A stretch of 64,000 nt of DNA from Planctomycetota bacterium (GTDB lineage Bacteria > Planctomycetota > UBA1135 > UBA2386): assembly GCA_016794035.1 (NCBI GenBank), contig JAEUHS010000033.1, forward strand, positions 1 to 64,000, given 5' to 3'. Below, one piece after another: positions 1 through 8,800 of this stretch (position 1 is its first letter; each line of letters starts with the position of its first letter). The position numbers and the translations under genes were made by a program. A model generated the notes under the pieces. That model was given only the letters and a program-made list of their open reading frames with translations. It was not told where the DNA came from and searched no databases.

Positions 1-19
1 GACGTCGTGTACGCTCGCC

Positions 20-118
20 GCCTAACGCGGCGCAGCACCCGACGAGCCGCGAGGAATACAACCGCGAGAGCTGAAGCCCTCGCACGCGGCTCGCGCCTGA
101 TCGACTAAGACGTTGGAC
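20..118 (+). repeat. attC site 1
   Basis: Left box GCCTAAC (20-26) fits RYYYAAC and right box GTTGGAC (112-118) fits GTTRRRY. Between them GAGCCGCG near 44 can pair with CGCGGCTC near 85, giving the imperfect hairpin expected of attC. The cassette it belongs to extends left of the window. Confidence 0.8.
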
Positions 119-340
119 GGCCGCGACGTTGTCGCGGTCGCCATCGTCGGTCGGCCGTGGAGGTCGTCGTCGCCGGAAGAACCAAGAGACCTGGATGCAG
201 CGTCAGCGCGACGCCTGCTGGGTCGCAGCTGCGCGACGCCGGCAGGACGTCGGCCTTATCACTTACCGGCCCGAGGCCCCGATCCGCGGATGAGCCCGGC
301 AGGGCTTGTGCCGTACGCTGGAGTCGTGATGATGAGCGCC
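113..340 (+). other. Cassette 1: no convincing gene
   Basis: The body of the first complete cassette, between attC sites 1 and 2. Two plus-strand frames stay open but run straight through attC site 2, unlike a normal cassette gene, which stops before it. The third has a stop at 291-293. The predicted peptides are rich in Arg, Pro and Ser, as expected from out-of-frame GC-rich DNA. The cassette may be non-coding, may encode an RNA, or may hold a decayed gene. Confidence 0.5.
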
Positions 341-473
341 GTCCAACTAGCCCATGCAGGCGACGATCGACGCGGGACAGCAACCGAGCAGGCAAGCAAC
401 CAAGGATCAGAGCCGCCGCGAGGCTGACACCCTCGACCGCGTCGCTCGCGCCTGATGGGCAAAGACGTTGGAC
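341..473 (+). repeat. attC site 2
   Basis: Left box GTCCAAC (341-347) and right box GTTGGAC (467-473) enclose about 119 bases. The right half (GCCGCGAGGCTGA, then CTCGCGCCTGA) resembles the right half of site 1. At 133 bases it is the longest site in the array. Confidence 0.75.
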
Positions 474-536
474 GGCCAGGTGAGGCATCTTCCCGAGAGA
501 TGGGCTGCGTTCCTCGTCCGGCAGGGCGAGACGGGA

Positions 537-707
537 ATGGGCTACCAGACAGGCAACATCACCCTGGCGGATGGGCGATTCTTCGAGGACGTGATCATCG
601 TCGGCGGATGCATCACGAAGGTCCGTGGCCAAGCAGACATCCCGTTCGATGGTGTCGACGTGGTGAAGATCGAGATAACCGGACGGCGCTGGGACTGGGA
701 CGAGTGA
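537..707 (+). CDS. Cassette 2: small protein of unknown function
   Basis: A 56-residue soluble protein with alternating hydrophobic and polar residues typical of a small beta fold (segments such as NITLADGRF and EDVIIVGG, ending RRWDWDE). I do not recognise the family, though short proteins with a 'DGR..E.V' start are common in integron cassettes. ATG 537 is chosen because the similarity-like, well-composed part begins there. GTG 480 or TTG 468 in the same frame would extend it to 79 residues, the latter beginning inside the attC right box. The stop lies 39 bases before attC site 3, as expected for a cassette gene. Confidence 0.65.
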   Translation: MGYQTGNITLADGRFFEDVIIVGGCITKVRGQADIPFDGVDVVKIEITGRRWDWDE

Positions 708-746
708 TGTCGGGATGCATCGCAGCGCCTCCCGATCTAGACTGCC

Positions 747-846
747 GTCCAACTCGCCGCAGGAGCCGGCAAGCCGCGATCAACCCAACCGCGAGAGCTG
801 AAGCCCTCGCACGCAGCTCGCGGCTCAGCGGCAAGAGACGTTGGGC
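747..846 (+). repeat. attC site 3
   Basis: Left box GTCCAAC (747-753) and right box GTTGGGC (840-846). The inner segment around 788-815 is almost identical to site 1 (shared CCGCGAGAGCTGAAGCCCTC). GCCGCG/CGCGGC-type arms support an attC hairpin. Confidence 0.85.
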
Positions 847-857
847 AGGCCGCGACC

Positions 858-1241
858 ATGACCGGACCTACGTTCGAGGATCAACTGCTGAGTCTGTCTC
901 CCAAGGGCAAGATGGTTGCAGGCATTGCCCTCGGTGCTGCTGGCCTGGTTGCCTGCGTACTCCTCTGGGAGAACGGTTGGATCGCTTGGGCAGCGGTGTT
1001 CGCAGCGCTCTTCGGCCCCGCTATCGCCCTCATCGGGATGCGCGAACATAAACGGGCACGGTCGTTCGACGCTGAAGTCCAGCGTGCGCGAGCCGAGTGG
1101 AGTGAGCTCAAGGAGGGCATTCATGCCGCGCGACGCGATGGCGGCAACGTCGCGCGCTTTCTGCAAGCCAGGGGCTATCGCGAGTTCGCCGTCAGACGCT
1201 GGATCGCCGCCGAGTTGGACCCCGGCAAGCAGGCCAAGTAG
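858..1241 (+). CDS. Cassette 3: small membrane protein, unknown
   Basis: A 127-residue protein starting 17 bases after the cassette junction and stopping just before attC site 4, an ideal fit to one cassette. Residues about 19-38 (MVAGIALGAAGLVACVLLW) and 43-61 (AWAAVFAALFGPAIALIG) form two membrane helices. A charged, probably helical cytoplasmic tail of about 65 residues follows, rich in Arg and Glu. The tail ends in a segment (FLQARGYREFAVRRWIAAEL) that could be a protein-interaction helix. I recognise no family. Small membrane proteins of this kind occur both in phage-defence cassettes and in stress genes, but nothing here proves either role. Confidence 0.8.
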   Translation: MTGPTFEDQLLSLSPKGKMVAGIALGAAGLVACVLLWENGWIAWAAVFAALFGPAIALIGMREHKRARSFDAEVQRARAEWSELKEGIHAARRDGGNVARFLQARGYREFAVRRWIAAELDPGKQAK

Positions 1242-1244
1242 GCT

Positions 1245-1307
1245 GCCCAACGAGCCCCAGCAGCCGACGGCGCTGCGCGCCGCGGCTGAGAGCCACAGAC
1301 GTTGGAC
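1245..1307 (+). repeat. attC site 4 (short, divergent)
   Basis: Left box GCCCAAC (1245-1251) and right box GTTGGAC (1301-1307), 63 bases in all. The interior contains GCAGCCGACGGCGCTGC, a self-complementary stretch. It is shorter than the other sites and its interior differs, so this cassette may have come from another source. Confidence 0.75.
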
Positions 1308-1317
1308 GGACTCCATT

Positions 1318-1740
1318 GTGCGACTCTCCTTGACCATGGTTCTCGTAGCTGCTGCGGTCGGTTGTGACCCTAGCCCCACAGGTGCGCACGTTGCGCCTGC
1401 TGCACCCAGCGCCGCCTCGCAGATTCGTTCGGGTTCGCCGATGACAGGCGTACGAGCGTTCGTGCGTCTTGATGACAAGGACTGGGCAGAAGACCTCAAC
1501 ACCAGGCTGCACTTCTGCGTCTTCGAAAACGGGTCGGAGGACTGGATCTACGTTGGCGTCAAGTATGGCATGTGGTCCGCGGGCGATTTCGATCTCCAAG
1601 TCGGGCGACGCTTGGTGTTCACAGGGCAGGTTGACCACCTCCTCTACGGCGGCGCGCTCATCCCCATGGGAGATGTCGTGCAGGGGGAGCTAGACCACAG
1701 CTCCTTGCAGATCACTCGCGTGACCGGCATGTTCAAGTAG
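1318..1740 (+). CDS. Cassette 4: lipoprotein, unknown function
   Basis: A 140-residue protein with a short signal peptide ending in a lipobox (VAAAVGC), so it is probably anchored to a membrane by a lipidated Cys. GTG 1318, 16 bases after the cassette junction, places an Arg before the hydrophobic core; ATG 1336 is too close to the lipobox. The mature part, after a Pro/Ala-rich linker, contains a beta-rich domain (LHFCVFENGSEDWIYVGV, later GRRLVFTGQVDHL). This reads like a small ligand-binding or protein-interaction fold. The stop directly precedes attC site 5. No known family is recognised. Confidence 0.75.
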   Translation: MRLSLTMVLVAAAVGCDPSPTGAHVAPAAPSAASQIRSGSPMTGVRAFVRLDDKDWAEDLNTRLHFCVFENGSEDWIYVGVKYGMWSAGDFDLQVGRRLVFTGQVDHLLYGGALIPMGDVVQGELDHSSLQITRVTGMFK

Positions 1741-1742
1741 CC

Positions 1743-1840
1743 GTCCAACTCCACGCAGGAGCCGGCGAGCCGCGACCAGCGCAACCGCGAAACCAGACCC
1801 CTCGCACGCGGCCCGCGGCTGAGCATCCAAGACGTTCGGC
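1743..1840 (+). repeat. attC site 5 (array end, degenerate right box)
   Basis: Left box GTCCAAC (1743-1749). The right box is GTTCGGC (1834-1840), with C where GTTRRRY needs a purine. The interior again has GCGAGCCGCG and CCGCGGCT arms and the CCCTCGCACGCGG core shared with site 1. No further attC can be seen to the right, so this is the last recognisable site. Confidence 0.75.
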
Positions 1841-1870
1841 CGACACTCTTCCACGGTCAAGGAGACCGAC

Positions 1871-2377
1871 ATGCCCGCCCGTACGACTGACAAGACTGCC
1901 AAGCCCGCAGGCCGAAGATCGGCCAAGCGCACCGTGGCAAAGGGCAAGGCTGCCACGACTCTGCCGGAATCCATGGTCACCGGCAGAGCGAGCTCCGCGA
2001 AGGCCGCAGTCGGCGACAAGGCGGTCTTCGACTACATCGCCAGTCTTCCTCAGCCGCAGCGCGGCATCGCGGAACGCGTCGATGCCCTTGCGACCAGGAC
2101 GCTTCCCGGCCTGCAGCGCTGCGTGAAGTGGGGCATGTCGTACTACGGCGTCGGCGACGGCTGGTGTTTCTCCTGCGGCGGATTCGCCGACCACGTCAAG
2201 CTGATGTTCGTGAACGGGGTCGCGCTCGAGCCGGTACCGCCCGTGACGCCGGTCGCGATGGGCAAGTCCACTCGGGGCGTGGAACTCGAGTCGGTGCACG
2301 ACCTCGACGAACGCCAAGTCGCGGCGTGGATGATTCAGGTCGCGGCCGTGCCCGGTGTCGGAGGGAAGCGGCGCTAG
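1871..2377 (+). CDS. DUF1801 domain protein after the last attC
   Basis: A 168-residue protein. The first 45 residues are a Lys/Arg/Ala-rich disordered tail. The rest resembles the DUF1801/YdhG-like family (segment DALATRTLPGLQRCVKWGMSYYGV, then a Cys-Gly-Gly core and a KSTRGVE turn), small soluble proteins of unclear function. A good Shine-Dalgarno sequence (AAGGAG) precedes ATG 1871. The gene starts 36 bases after the degenerate attC site 5 and no attC follows it. It is therefore either the last cassette with its site lost, or the first fixed chromosomal gene beyond the array. Confidence 0.8.
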   Translation: MPARTTDKTAKPAGRRSAKRTVAKGKAATTLPESMVTGRASSAKAAVGDKAVFDYIASLPQPQRGIAERVDALATRTLPGLQRCVKWGMSYYGVGDGWCFSCGGFADHVKLMFVNGVALEPVPPVTPVAMGKSTRGVELESVHDLDERQVAAWMIQVAAVPGVGGKRR

Positions 2378-2559
2378 GCCCACGCGCCGCGAGCGGCTGG
2401 CGGTGGCCGCCCGGGCCCGCATCGGGGACGCGTTCCCGTTCGCGGAGACCGGTCAGCTGCTGCAGCGCGTCGACCGCGAGGTCGCCGCACGCCCCGGGCG
2501 GCTGAGGAATTCCGGCCGTGCCGGTGTGTGGTTTCGCGCCCGTTGCCGCTGGCTCGGGC

Positions 2560-4407
2560 ATGAGCCCCCTACGCACATCCCTCTGGTTGCTCTTCGTCGC
2601 CACAGCCCCGGTGTCGTTGCCGGCCCAGTCCCTGCTGAAGGACGTCTGGGCCGGCGGCGGCAGTTCGAACCCGACCTACCTCACGGTCATGGGCGGCGCG
2701 GTCTACTTCCTCGCCGAGACCCCCGCGGCCGGCATCGAGCTGTGGCGCAGCGATGGCACCACCGCCGGTACGACGATGGTCGCCGACATCAACCCGACGC
2801 CGGGCGCAAGCGCCTTCTCGATCGTCAGCAACCAGCCCGAGTTCGTGGCGTTCGGCACGACGCTGCTGTTCTGGGCCAACGACGGCACGAACGGTCGCGA
2901 GCTGTGGCGCAGCGACGGCACCGCCGCCGGCACGCAGATGGTGCTCGACATCAACCCGGGGGCCGGCAGCAGCGACCCCTGGGGCTTCACGGTGTCCGGC
3001 AACCGCGTGTTCTTCTTCGCGACCACGCCGTCGGCCGGGCAGGAACTGTGGGTCACGGACGGCACGGCGGTGGGCACGCACATGGTGATCGACTGGTGGC
3101 CGGGGACGAACGGCGGCGGCGGCTACGCCTACAGCTTCACCCCCGGCCAGGGCCGGCTCACGATGGTCGCGTTCGGCAATGGCGTGCTATGGAACGCCTG
3201 GGTCAATGCCTTCCCGGTCGTACCCGCCGGGTGGGTTCCGGCCCTGGCCTTCTCGGACGGCACGGCGGCCGGCACCTCGCTTGTCGGCAGCGCCTACGAT
3301 CCGCGGGACCTGACGCCGTTCGGCAACGGCTTCCTGTTCAGCAGCTACTCGGCGACGACCGGCACCGAGCCGTGGTTCACCGACGGCACCGTGGCCGGCA
3401 CGTTCCCGCTCGGTGACCTCGCGACCGGCACGGCCGCGTCGGTGGACACCAACAGCCTGACGCTGTTCCGGCCGAAAATCGTGGCTGGCCGCGCCTGGTT
3501 CGTCGCCAACTCGACCGCCGACGGCTACTCGCTGTGGAGCACGGACGGCACGCCAGCCGGCACCAGCGTGTTCTTCGCGCCCCAGGTCGCGGATCCGTCC
3601 TCGCAGGTCCGCAACGTGCGCGCAGCCGGCGACCGCCTCTACGTGGAGGTCTACACGCCGACCTACGGCAGCGAGATGTACGTCACCGACGGCATCAACC
3701 CGCCGACCCTGGTCGTCGACCTGAACCCCGGCGCCGCCATCGGCTGGAACTCGTTCGTCGGCTATCTGGCCATCGGCCAGGGCCGGCTCGCGGTCACGAC
3801 GATGCGACCGACCGACTCGATCGGCGACGAGCCGTGCATCACCGATGGCACCGCCGCCGGCACGCACCTGCTCGCGAACCTCGCCACCAGCAGCTTCAAC
3901 TCCTCGAGCCCGCGCGAGTACACGCGCCTCGGCGGCAAGATCCTGTTCTCGGCGCAGGACAACGGCGTGACCGGGCGGGAGCTGTACTCGCTCGACGTGG
4001 CCGGCTTCGACGCCGCCGAAGCCGACGCCTATGGCCTCGGTTGCGCGGGAACGGGCGGCGCGGTGCCCGCCCTGGCCGCGGTCGGTGCGCCCGTGCTCGG
4101 CAACACGGCATTCGGCGTGCGTCTCACCAACGGCCTCGCCAGCGCGCCGACGGCGGTGTTCTTCGACTTCGCCCCGGCGGCGATCCCGGCCGGCCCGTGC
4201 ACGGTGTGGATCCAGGCGCTGACGATCGCCGCGCCCGGCGTGACGGACGCAACCGGTGCCTTCCAGGTGCCGCTGCCGCTGGTCGGCGCCGCCGCCACGC
4301 TCGGCCTCGAGTTCTGGGGCCAGGGCTTCGTGCTCGATGCGAACGGGCTCCTGTTCGGCGGGCTCGGCAGCCTCAGCAATGGGGCGCACGTTCGGGTCGG
4401 TCACTGA
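2560..4407 (+). CDS. Secreted ELWxxDGT-repeat protein
   Basis: A 615-residue exported protein. ATG 2560 opens a clear signal peptide (hydrophobic core LWLLFVATAPVSLPA). The body consists of about eight repeats of the ELWxSDGTxxGT type, each 40-60 residues, most likely forming a beta-propeller. Clear copies end ELWRSDGTTAGT, ELWRSDGTAAGT and ELWVTDGTAVGT; later ones are degenerate. The C-terminal 130 residues are a separate module beginning YGLGCAGTGG. Related modules end the proteins at 16758 and 46861. ELWxxDGT proteins are known as large surface or secreted proteins of unsettled role. The gene stands alone between the cassette region and the polysaccharide locus. Confidence 0.9.
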   Translation: MSPLRTSLWLLFVATAPVSLPAQSLLKDVWAGGGSSNPTYLTVMGGAVYFLAETPAAGIELWRSDGTTAGTTMVADINPTPGASAFSIVSNQPEFVAFGTTLLFWANDGTNGRELWRSDGTAAGTQMVLDINPGAGSSDPWGFTVSGNRVFFFATTPSAGQELWVTDGTAVGTHMVIDWWPGTNGGGGYAYSFTPGQGRLTMVAFGNGVLWNAWVNAFPVVPAGWVPALAFSDGTAAGTSLVGSAYDPRDLTPFGNGFLFSSYSATTGTEPWFTDGTVAGTFPLGDLATGTAASVDTNSLTLFRPKIVAGRAWFVANSTADGYSLWSTDGTPAGTSVFFAPQVADPSSQVRNVRAAGDRLYVEVYTPTYGSEMYVTDGINPPTLVVDLNPGAAIGWNSFVGYLAIGQGRLAVTTMRPTDSIGDEPCITDGTAAGTHLLANLATSSFNSSSPREYTRLGGKILFSAQDNGVTGRELYSLDVAGFDAAEADAYGLGCAGTGGAVPALAAVGAPVLGNTAFGVRLTNGLASAPTAVFFDFAPAAIPAGPCTVWIQALTIAAPGVTDATGAFQVPLPLVGAAATLGLEFWGQGFVLDANGLLFGGLGSLSNGAHVRVGH

Positions 4408-4498
4408 GCGGCGGCGGTGGCCGGCGGGTGCCTTCGCCAGACGGGACCGCAACGCGCGATCTTCGTGCAGCAACGGTTGTCGGCCACTGCGCGAAGGG

Positions 4499-5722
4499 TC
4501 AGCGCGCGGGCGTGCGCACCCCGACCGCCTGCGTCGTCCAGCGTGCGAGCACTTCGGTACGCGCGGCTTCGCCGAGCCGCAGCCGCAGCGGTGCGTCGTC
4601 GGTGGCGGTCAGCAGCAACGGCGCGAACGCCGCCGCAGCGGCCGCGAGCCAGCCGTTCACGCCGTGCTGCACGCAGTCGCGGTACGGCCCCACCGCGGCC
4701 GCGATCACCGGTCGGCCGACCAGCGCCGCTTCGACCCACTTCAGCTCGCTCTTGCACGCCGTGAACAACGCATCCACCAGCGGCACCAGGTGCACGTCTG
4801 CGCGCCGCAGCAGCGCCGGCAGCTCCGGCCACGGCACGGCCGGGCGGCGTTCGATGCGATCCGCGAACGGCGCGAGCTCCGCCGGCACCGCGACCTCCCC
4901 GACGAGCAGCACCCGAACCTGCGACCGTGCTGCGAACAACGCCGCGAGCGCCGGCGCGATCGTCGCGAGGTCGGCGTCGTGCGTGCGGGTGCCGGCGAAG
5001 TAGCCGAACGTGACCGTGCCGTCTTCGGCGACGTCGGGCACCGCCGCGCGCGCCGCGTCGCTGCGTTCGACCATCGCGCGGCTGGCGACGTTCTTCACCA
5101 CCTCGACCTGCAGATGCGGGAAGCACCGCCGCAGCTCCCCCGCCAGCGTCGCCGTCGCGGCGGTCGCGCGGTCGACCAGCTCGAGCACCTGACCGATGCG
5201 GCGCAGCTGCTGCACGTAGAGTTCGCGGCCGAGCTCGCTGTAGCCGCGCAGGATCGGCAGCTCGGGGCCGTAGCGTTCGTGGATCACCAGGTCGTCGACG
5301 TCGACCACGACCTGCTTGCCGCGGTCGCGGGCCGCACGCACGAACGCCTCGACCGACGGGTCGTGCGGCACCCGCTGCAGCACGAACCGCTGGTAGCAGT
5401 CGACGTAGTCCAGCAGCGGCGCGGCCGGCCAGTCGACCAGGTCGCCGGTCCCGCCGGCGAGCTGCAGCTGCTCGAGCGCGTGTTCGCAGCGCCAGCGGCG
5501 CGGGTGGCCGGGACAGCCGGCCACGAACAGCACGTCCTTGTGCGTCCCGCGCGGTGGCAAGGGCGTTTCGGCGGCGGCAGAGACCGTGTCGACGTAGCCG
5601 CGCAGCCGCCGCCAGGTCGGCCCGAGGCCCTCGGCGCGCAGCGAGCGCCAGAACAGCGCGGCCAGCGTGCCGAGACTCTCGCCGCGCCGGGCGAACAGGA
5701 AGCGCAGCGCACGCACGGCCAT
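4499..5722 (-). CDS. Glycosyltransferase, GT4/GT1-like, polysaccharide locus
   Basis: A 407-residue protein with the two Rossmann-like halves of GT-B glycosyltransferases. The donor half carries a GYFAGTRTHDADL segment and a ACKSELKWVEAALVGRPVI motif (the E-x7-E type region that binds the nucleotide-sugar), followed by the PY-x-D-x-V-x-H-G-x-NG turn typical of the family. Start ATG 5722 (MAVRALRFLF) is preferred to an upstream ATG at 5803. The gene diverges from the asparagine-synthetase fusion 110 bases away and probably acts in the same surface-polysaccharide pathway. The transferred sugar cannot be told from sequence. Confidence 0.85.
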   Translation of the reverse strand: MAVRALRFLFARRGESLGTLAALFWRSLRAEGLGPTWRRLRGYVDTVSAAAETPLPPRGTHKDVLFVAGCPGHPRRWRCEHALEQLQLAGGTGDLVDWPAAPLLDYVDCYQRFVLQRVPHDPSVEAFVRAARDRGKQVVVDVDDLVIHERYGPELPILRGYSELGRELYVQQLRRIGQVLELVDRATAATATLAGELRRCFPHLQVEVVKNVASRAMVERSDAARAAVPDVAEDGTVTFGYFAGTRTHDADLATIAPALAALFAARSQVRVLLVGEVAVPAELAPFADRIERRPAVPWPELPALLRRADVHLVPLVDALFTACKSELKWVEAALVGRPVIAAAVGPYRDCVQHGVNGWLAAAAAAFAPLLLTATDDAPLRLRLGEAARTEVLARWTTQAVGVRTPAR

Positions 5723-5832
5723 GGATCGGCCTGACGGTAGCTGGCCGTACGCCGCGGCGCCATCGCACAGGACCGTTCCAAGGCCCTGGCCCGTTCCTTG
5801 CATCCGCCCGAGCGAGCCGCAGAATCGACGCC

Positions 5833-8800
5833 ATGTGCGGTATCGCGGGAATCGTCGACCACCAGGGCAGATGGAGCCGCGAAGAGCTCGCGCGCATCGC
5901 CCGCAGCATGGCCGACGCGATGCCCTACCGCGGCCCGGACGACAGCGGCGTCTGGGTGTCGCCGGACGGGAAGTGTGCCCTGGCCCACCGCCGCCTGTCG
6001 ATCATCGACACCAGCTCGGGCGGCCACCAGCCGTTCGTGCTCGGCGAAGGGCGCCACGCGATCACGTTCAACGGCGAGATCTACAACTACCTGGAGCTCA
6101 AACAGGAGCTCGAGGCCGCGGGACACGCGTTCCAGACCCGCAGCGACACCGAGGTCCTGCTGCACCTGCTGGCCGAGCACGGCGAGGCGGCGATCGAACG
6201 GCTCGACGGCCAGTTCGCGTTCGCGCACTGGCACGCGGCCGAACGGCAGCTGCTGCTCGGCCGCGACCCGTTCGGCGAGAAGCCGCTCTACTGGAGCGAA
6301 GGCCCGGGCTGGTTCGCGTTCGCCAGCGAGCTGCACGCGCTGCCGAAGGTGCCCGGCTTCGACGCGACGATCGACCAGGACACGATCGCCGAGTACCTGG
6401 CGCTGCAGTACGTCGACGCGCCGCGCTCGATCTACCGCCACGCGCACAAGCTGAAGCCGGGCCACTGGCTGCGCGTCGCCGCCGACGGCCAGACCCGCAT
6501 CGGGCGGCACTTCGGGTTCGAGCCGCGCGGCGGCGTGCGCCCGTCGCGGCCGATGGCCGAGCTCGCCGACGAGCTCGAGGCGATCCTGCTGCGGCTGATC
6601 CGGCGCCGCATGATCGCCGACGTGCCGCTCGGCGCGTTCCTGTCGGGCGGCGTCGACAGCTCGACCGTCGTCGCGCTGATGACCAAGGCGCTCGGCGGCA
6701 CCGTCAAGACCTTCTCGATCGGTTTCGAGAACGCGCCCGACGAGACCGAACACCTGTTCGCGCGGCAGATCGCGCAGCACCTCGGCACCGACCACCACGA
6801 CCGCGTGCTCGAGCTCGACGTGCTGCCGCTGATGCACCACATCGGCACCGTGCTCGACGAACCGAACGGCGACAGCTCGTGCCTGCCGACGTTCCTGGTG
6901 TCGAAGATCGCCAAGGAGCAGGTCACCGTGTGCCTGTCCGGCGACGGCGGCGACGAGATGTTCGGCGGCTACGGCCGCTACTTCGCGACGCTGCAGGACG
7001 AAGCCAGGCTGGCCGACTTCGACGCGGGGCGGCAGTACTTCGGCAGCCGCATGCTGATCTACTGCGACGAACACCTGGCCGAGCTGTTCGGCCAGGTGCC
7101 GCCGCGCACGGCGGCGATGCTCGGCTCGCTGCGGGCCCGCATGGGCCGCGGTCCCGGTCCGCTGCTGCACCGCATGCGCGCCTACGACGCCGCGCACTAC
7201 ATGCCGGGCGCCGTGCTGGCCAAGGTCGACCGCATGTCGATGCAGCACTCGCTCGAGGTGCGCACGCCGTTCCTGAGCCGCGAGCTGGCGGCGTTCGCCG
7301 AGCAGCTCGCCGTCGACGACTGCTACGCGCCGGGCGGCCTGCTCGGGCCACAGGGCAAGCTGGTGCTGAAGGAGGTCGCGCAGCGCTACATCCCGCGCGC
7401 GTGGCTGGACCGCCGCAAGATGGGGTTCGGCGTGCCGACCAAGACCGGCTGGGGCCGCGACAAGATGCTCGGCTGGATGCAGGAGCTGGTCGTCGCCGGC
7501 GACAGCAAGCTGTCGCAGTGGATCGACGGCAAGGGCCGCGCGGCCTACGCGCGCCGGCTGTCGTCGCCGGGCAACTTCTCGTTCTACCAGGCGTGGCTGA
7601 TGCTGGTGCTCGAGATCTGGCTGCGCAACCACGGCAGCGCGCGCGGCGAGCCCGCCGAGGCGCCGCCGATCGAGGTGCGCACGCTGGCCGATGCGATCGC
7701 CCCGGGCAGCCGCCAGGAGGATCTGCTGCTGTGCCAGCACCTGCGCGCCGCGGCGGCGCCCGCGGTCGTGTTCTGCGCCGACGACCTGCCGAGCTGGGTG
7801 CACGAGCTGCCGCAGGGGTCGCTGCTCGTGACGCCGCAGCCGACCGAGACGCCGCCACACGTGCACAACCGCGTCATCGCCTGGAACGGCCGCGAAGCGC
7901 CCGACAGCGAACAGCTCGCCGCGCTGCCTCCCGGCCCGGCGGTGTTCGCGACCCCGCTGCGCGAGGCCCACGCCGACGTGCTCGGCATGCTGACCGACCG
8001 CGGCCAGACGATCCTGCACCGCGTCGGCGACCGCTGGCGCGCGCGCGACGCCGCCACGGCCGCCGCCGCCAACGGTCACGGCCCGGCACCACGGCTCGGT
8101 GAACGCCTGTTCGGCGAGAAGCTGCCGGCGCGGCCCGGCCAGATCGAGGCGGCCGGCGGCTTCGCGTTCCGCGTACGGCTGCCGAAGCTCGCGCGCGCCC
8201 GCGCGCTCGACCGCACCGCGCGGCTCGTCGTCTACGAGAACGACCGCCGTCTGCCGCACTCGGGCAGCAGCGCGCAGGCGATCGTGCACTTCGGCCGCGG
8301 CCGCCACGCGCTCGAGGGCGAGTGGCTGTGGTTCTCGGCCAGCGACAACTCGGACCCGAACCACAACGGCCGCCGCTATCTGGTCGCGCTGCAGTCGAGC
8401 ACGCGCGGCGGTCTGTGGCACTTCCTCGGCCGCACGCCGATCGCGCACCTGGCGCTCGACGCGCGGGAAGGACTCGAACGGCTGCGTTCGCGCGGGCGCA
8501 CCGACGCGCCGCTGCGGTTCCGCTTCCGCCGGCCGTTCCCGCACGACGGCGGTGCGTGCTGGCTCGCGCCGCTGCGGCGCATGCGCGTGCCGCTGGCGCT
8601 GCTGCAGCAGGGCTGGCGCGCCGTCGTGCTCGAGGACGGCACCGCGCTCGGACCGCCGGACCAGGTGCACGAGGACGTGCGGCGACTCGGCAACGGCCGC
8701 TACTCGGTCTGGGACGACATGATCTGGTTCGCGTCCAGCGACAACACGAACCCGAATCGCAACGGCCGCACCTACGTGCTGGCGCTGCATCCGCCGGGCG

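Larger units (their letters stand above)
1..1840 (+). mobile_element. Distal part of an integron gene-cassette array
   Basis: Five attC-like sites lie in the same orientation, each bounded by a RYYYAAC box and a GTTRRRY-type box. Cleavage between the G and TT of the right-hand boxes defines four cassettes: about 113-467, 468-840, 841-1301 and 1302-1834. Each is one small gene, or none, followed by its attC, all readable on the plus strand. That is the canonical integron layout. No integrase or attI is visible, so the integrase would lie to the left, or this is a cluster of attC sites lacking an integrase. Several sites share almost the same inner sequence, as in sedentary chromosomal arrays. 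Confidence 0.8.

Noticed and set aside
105-752. A 215-codon minus-strand frame across the first cassettes
   Set aside because: It spans two attC sites and two cassettes, which a real cassette gene does not.
2378-2559. A further cassette or attC after the DUF1801 gene
   Set aside because: No RYYYAAC/GTTRRRY pair or hairpin is present in this stretch.
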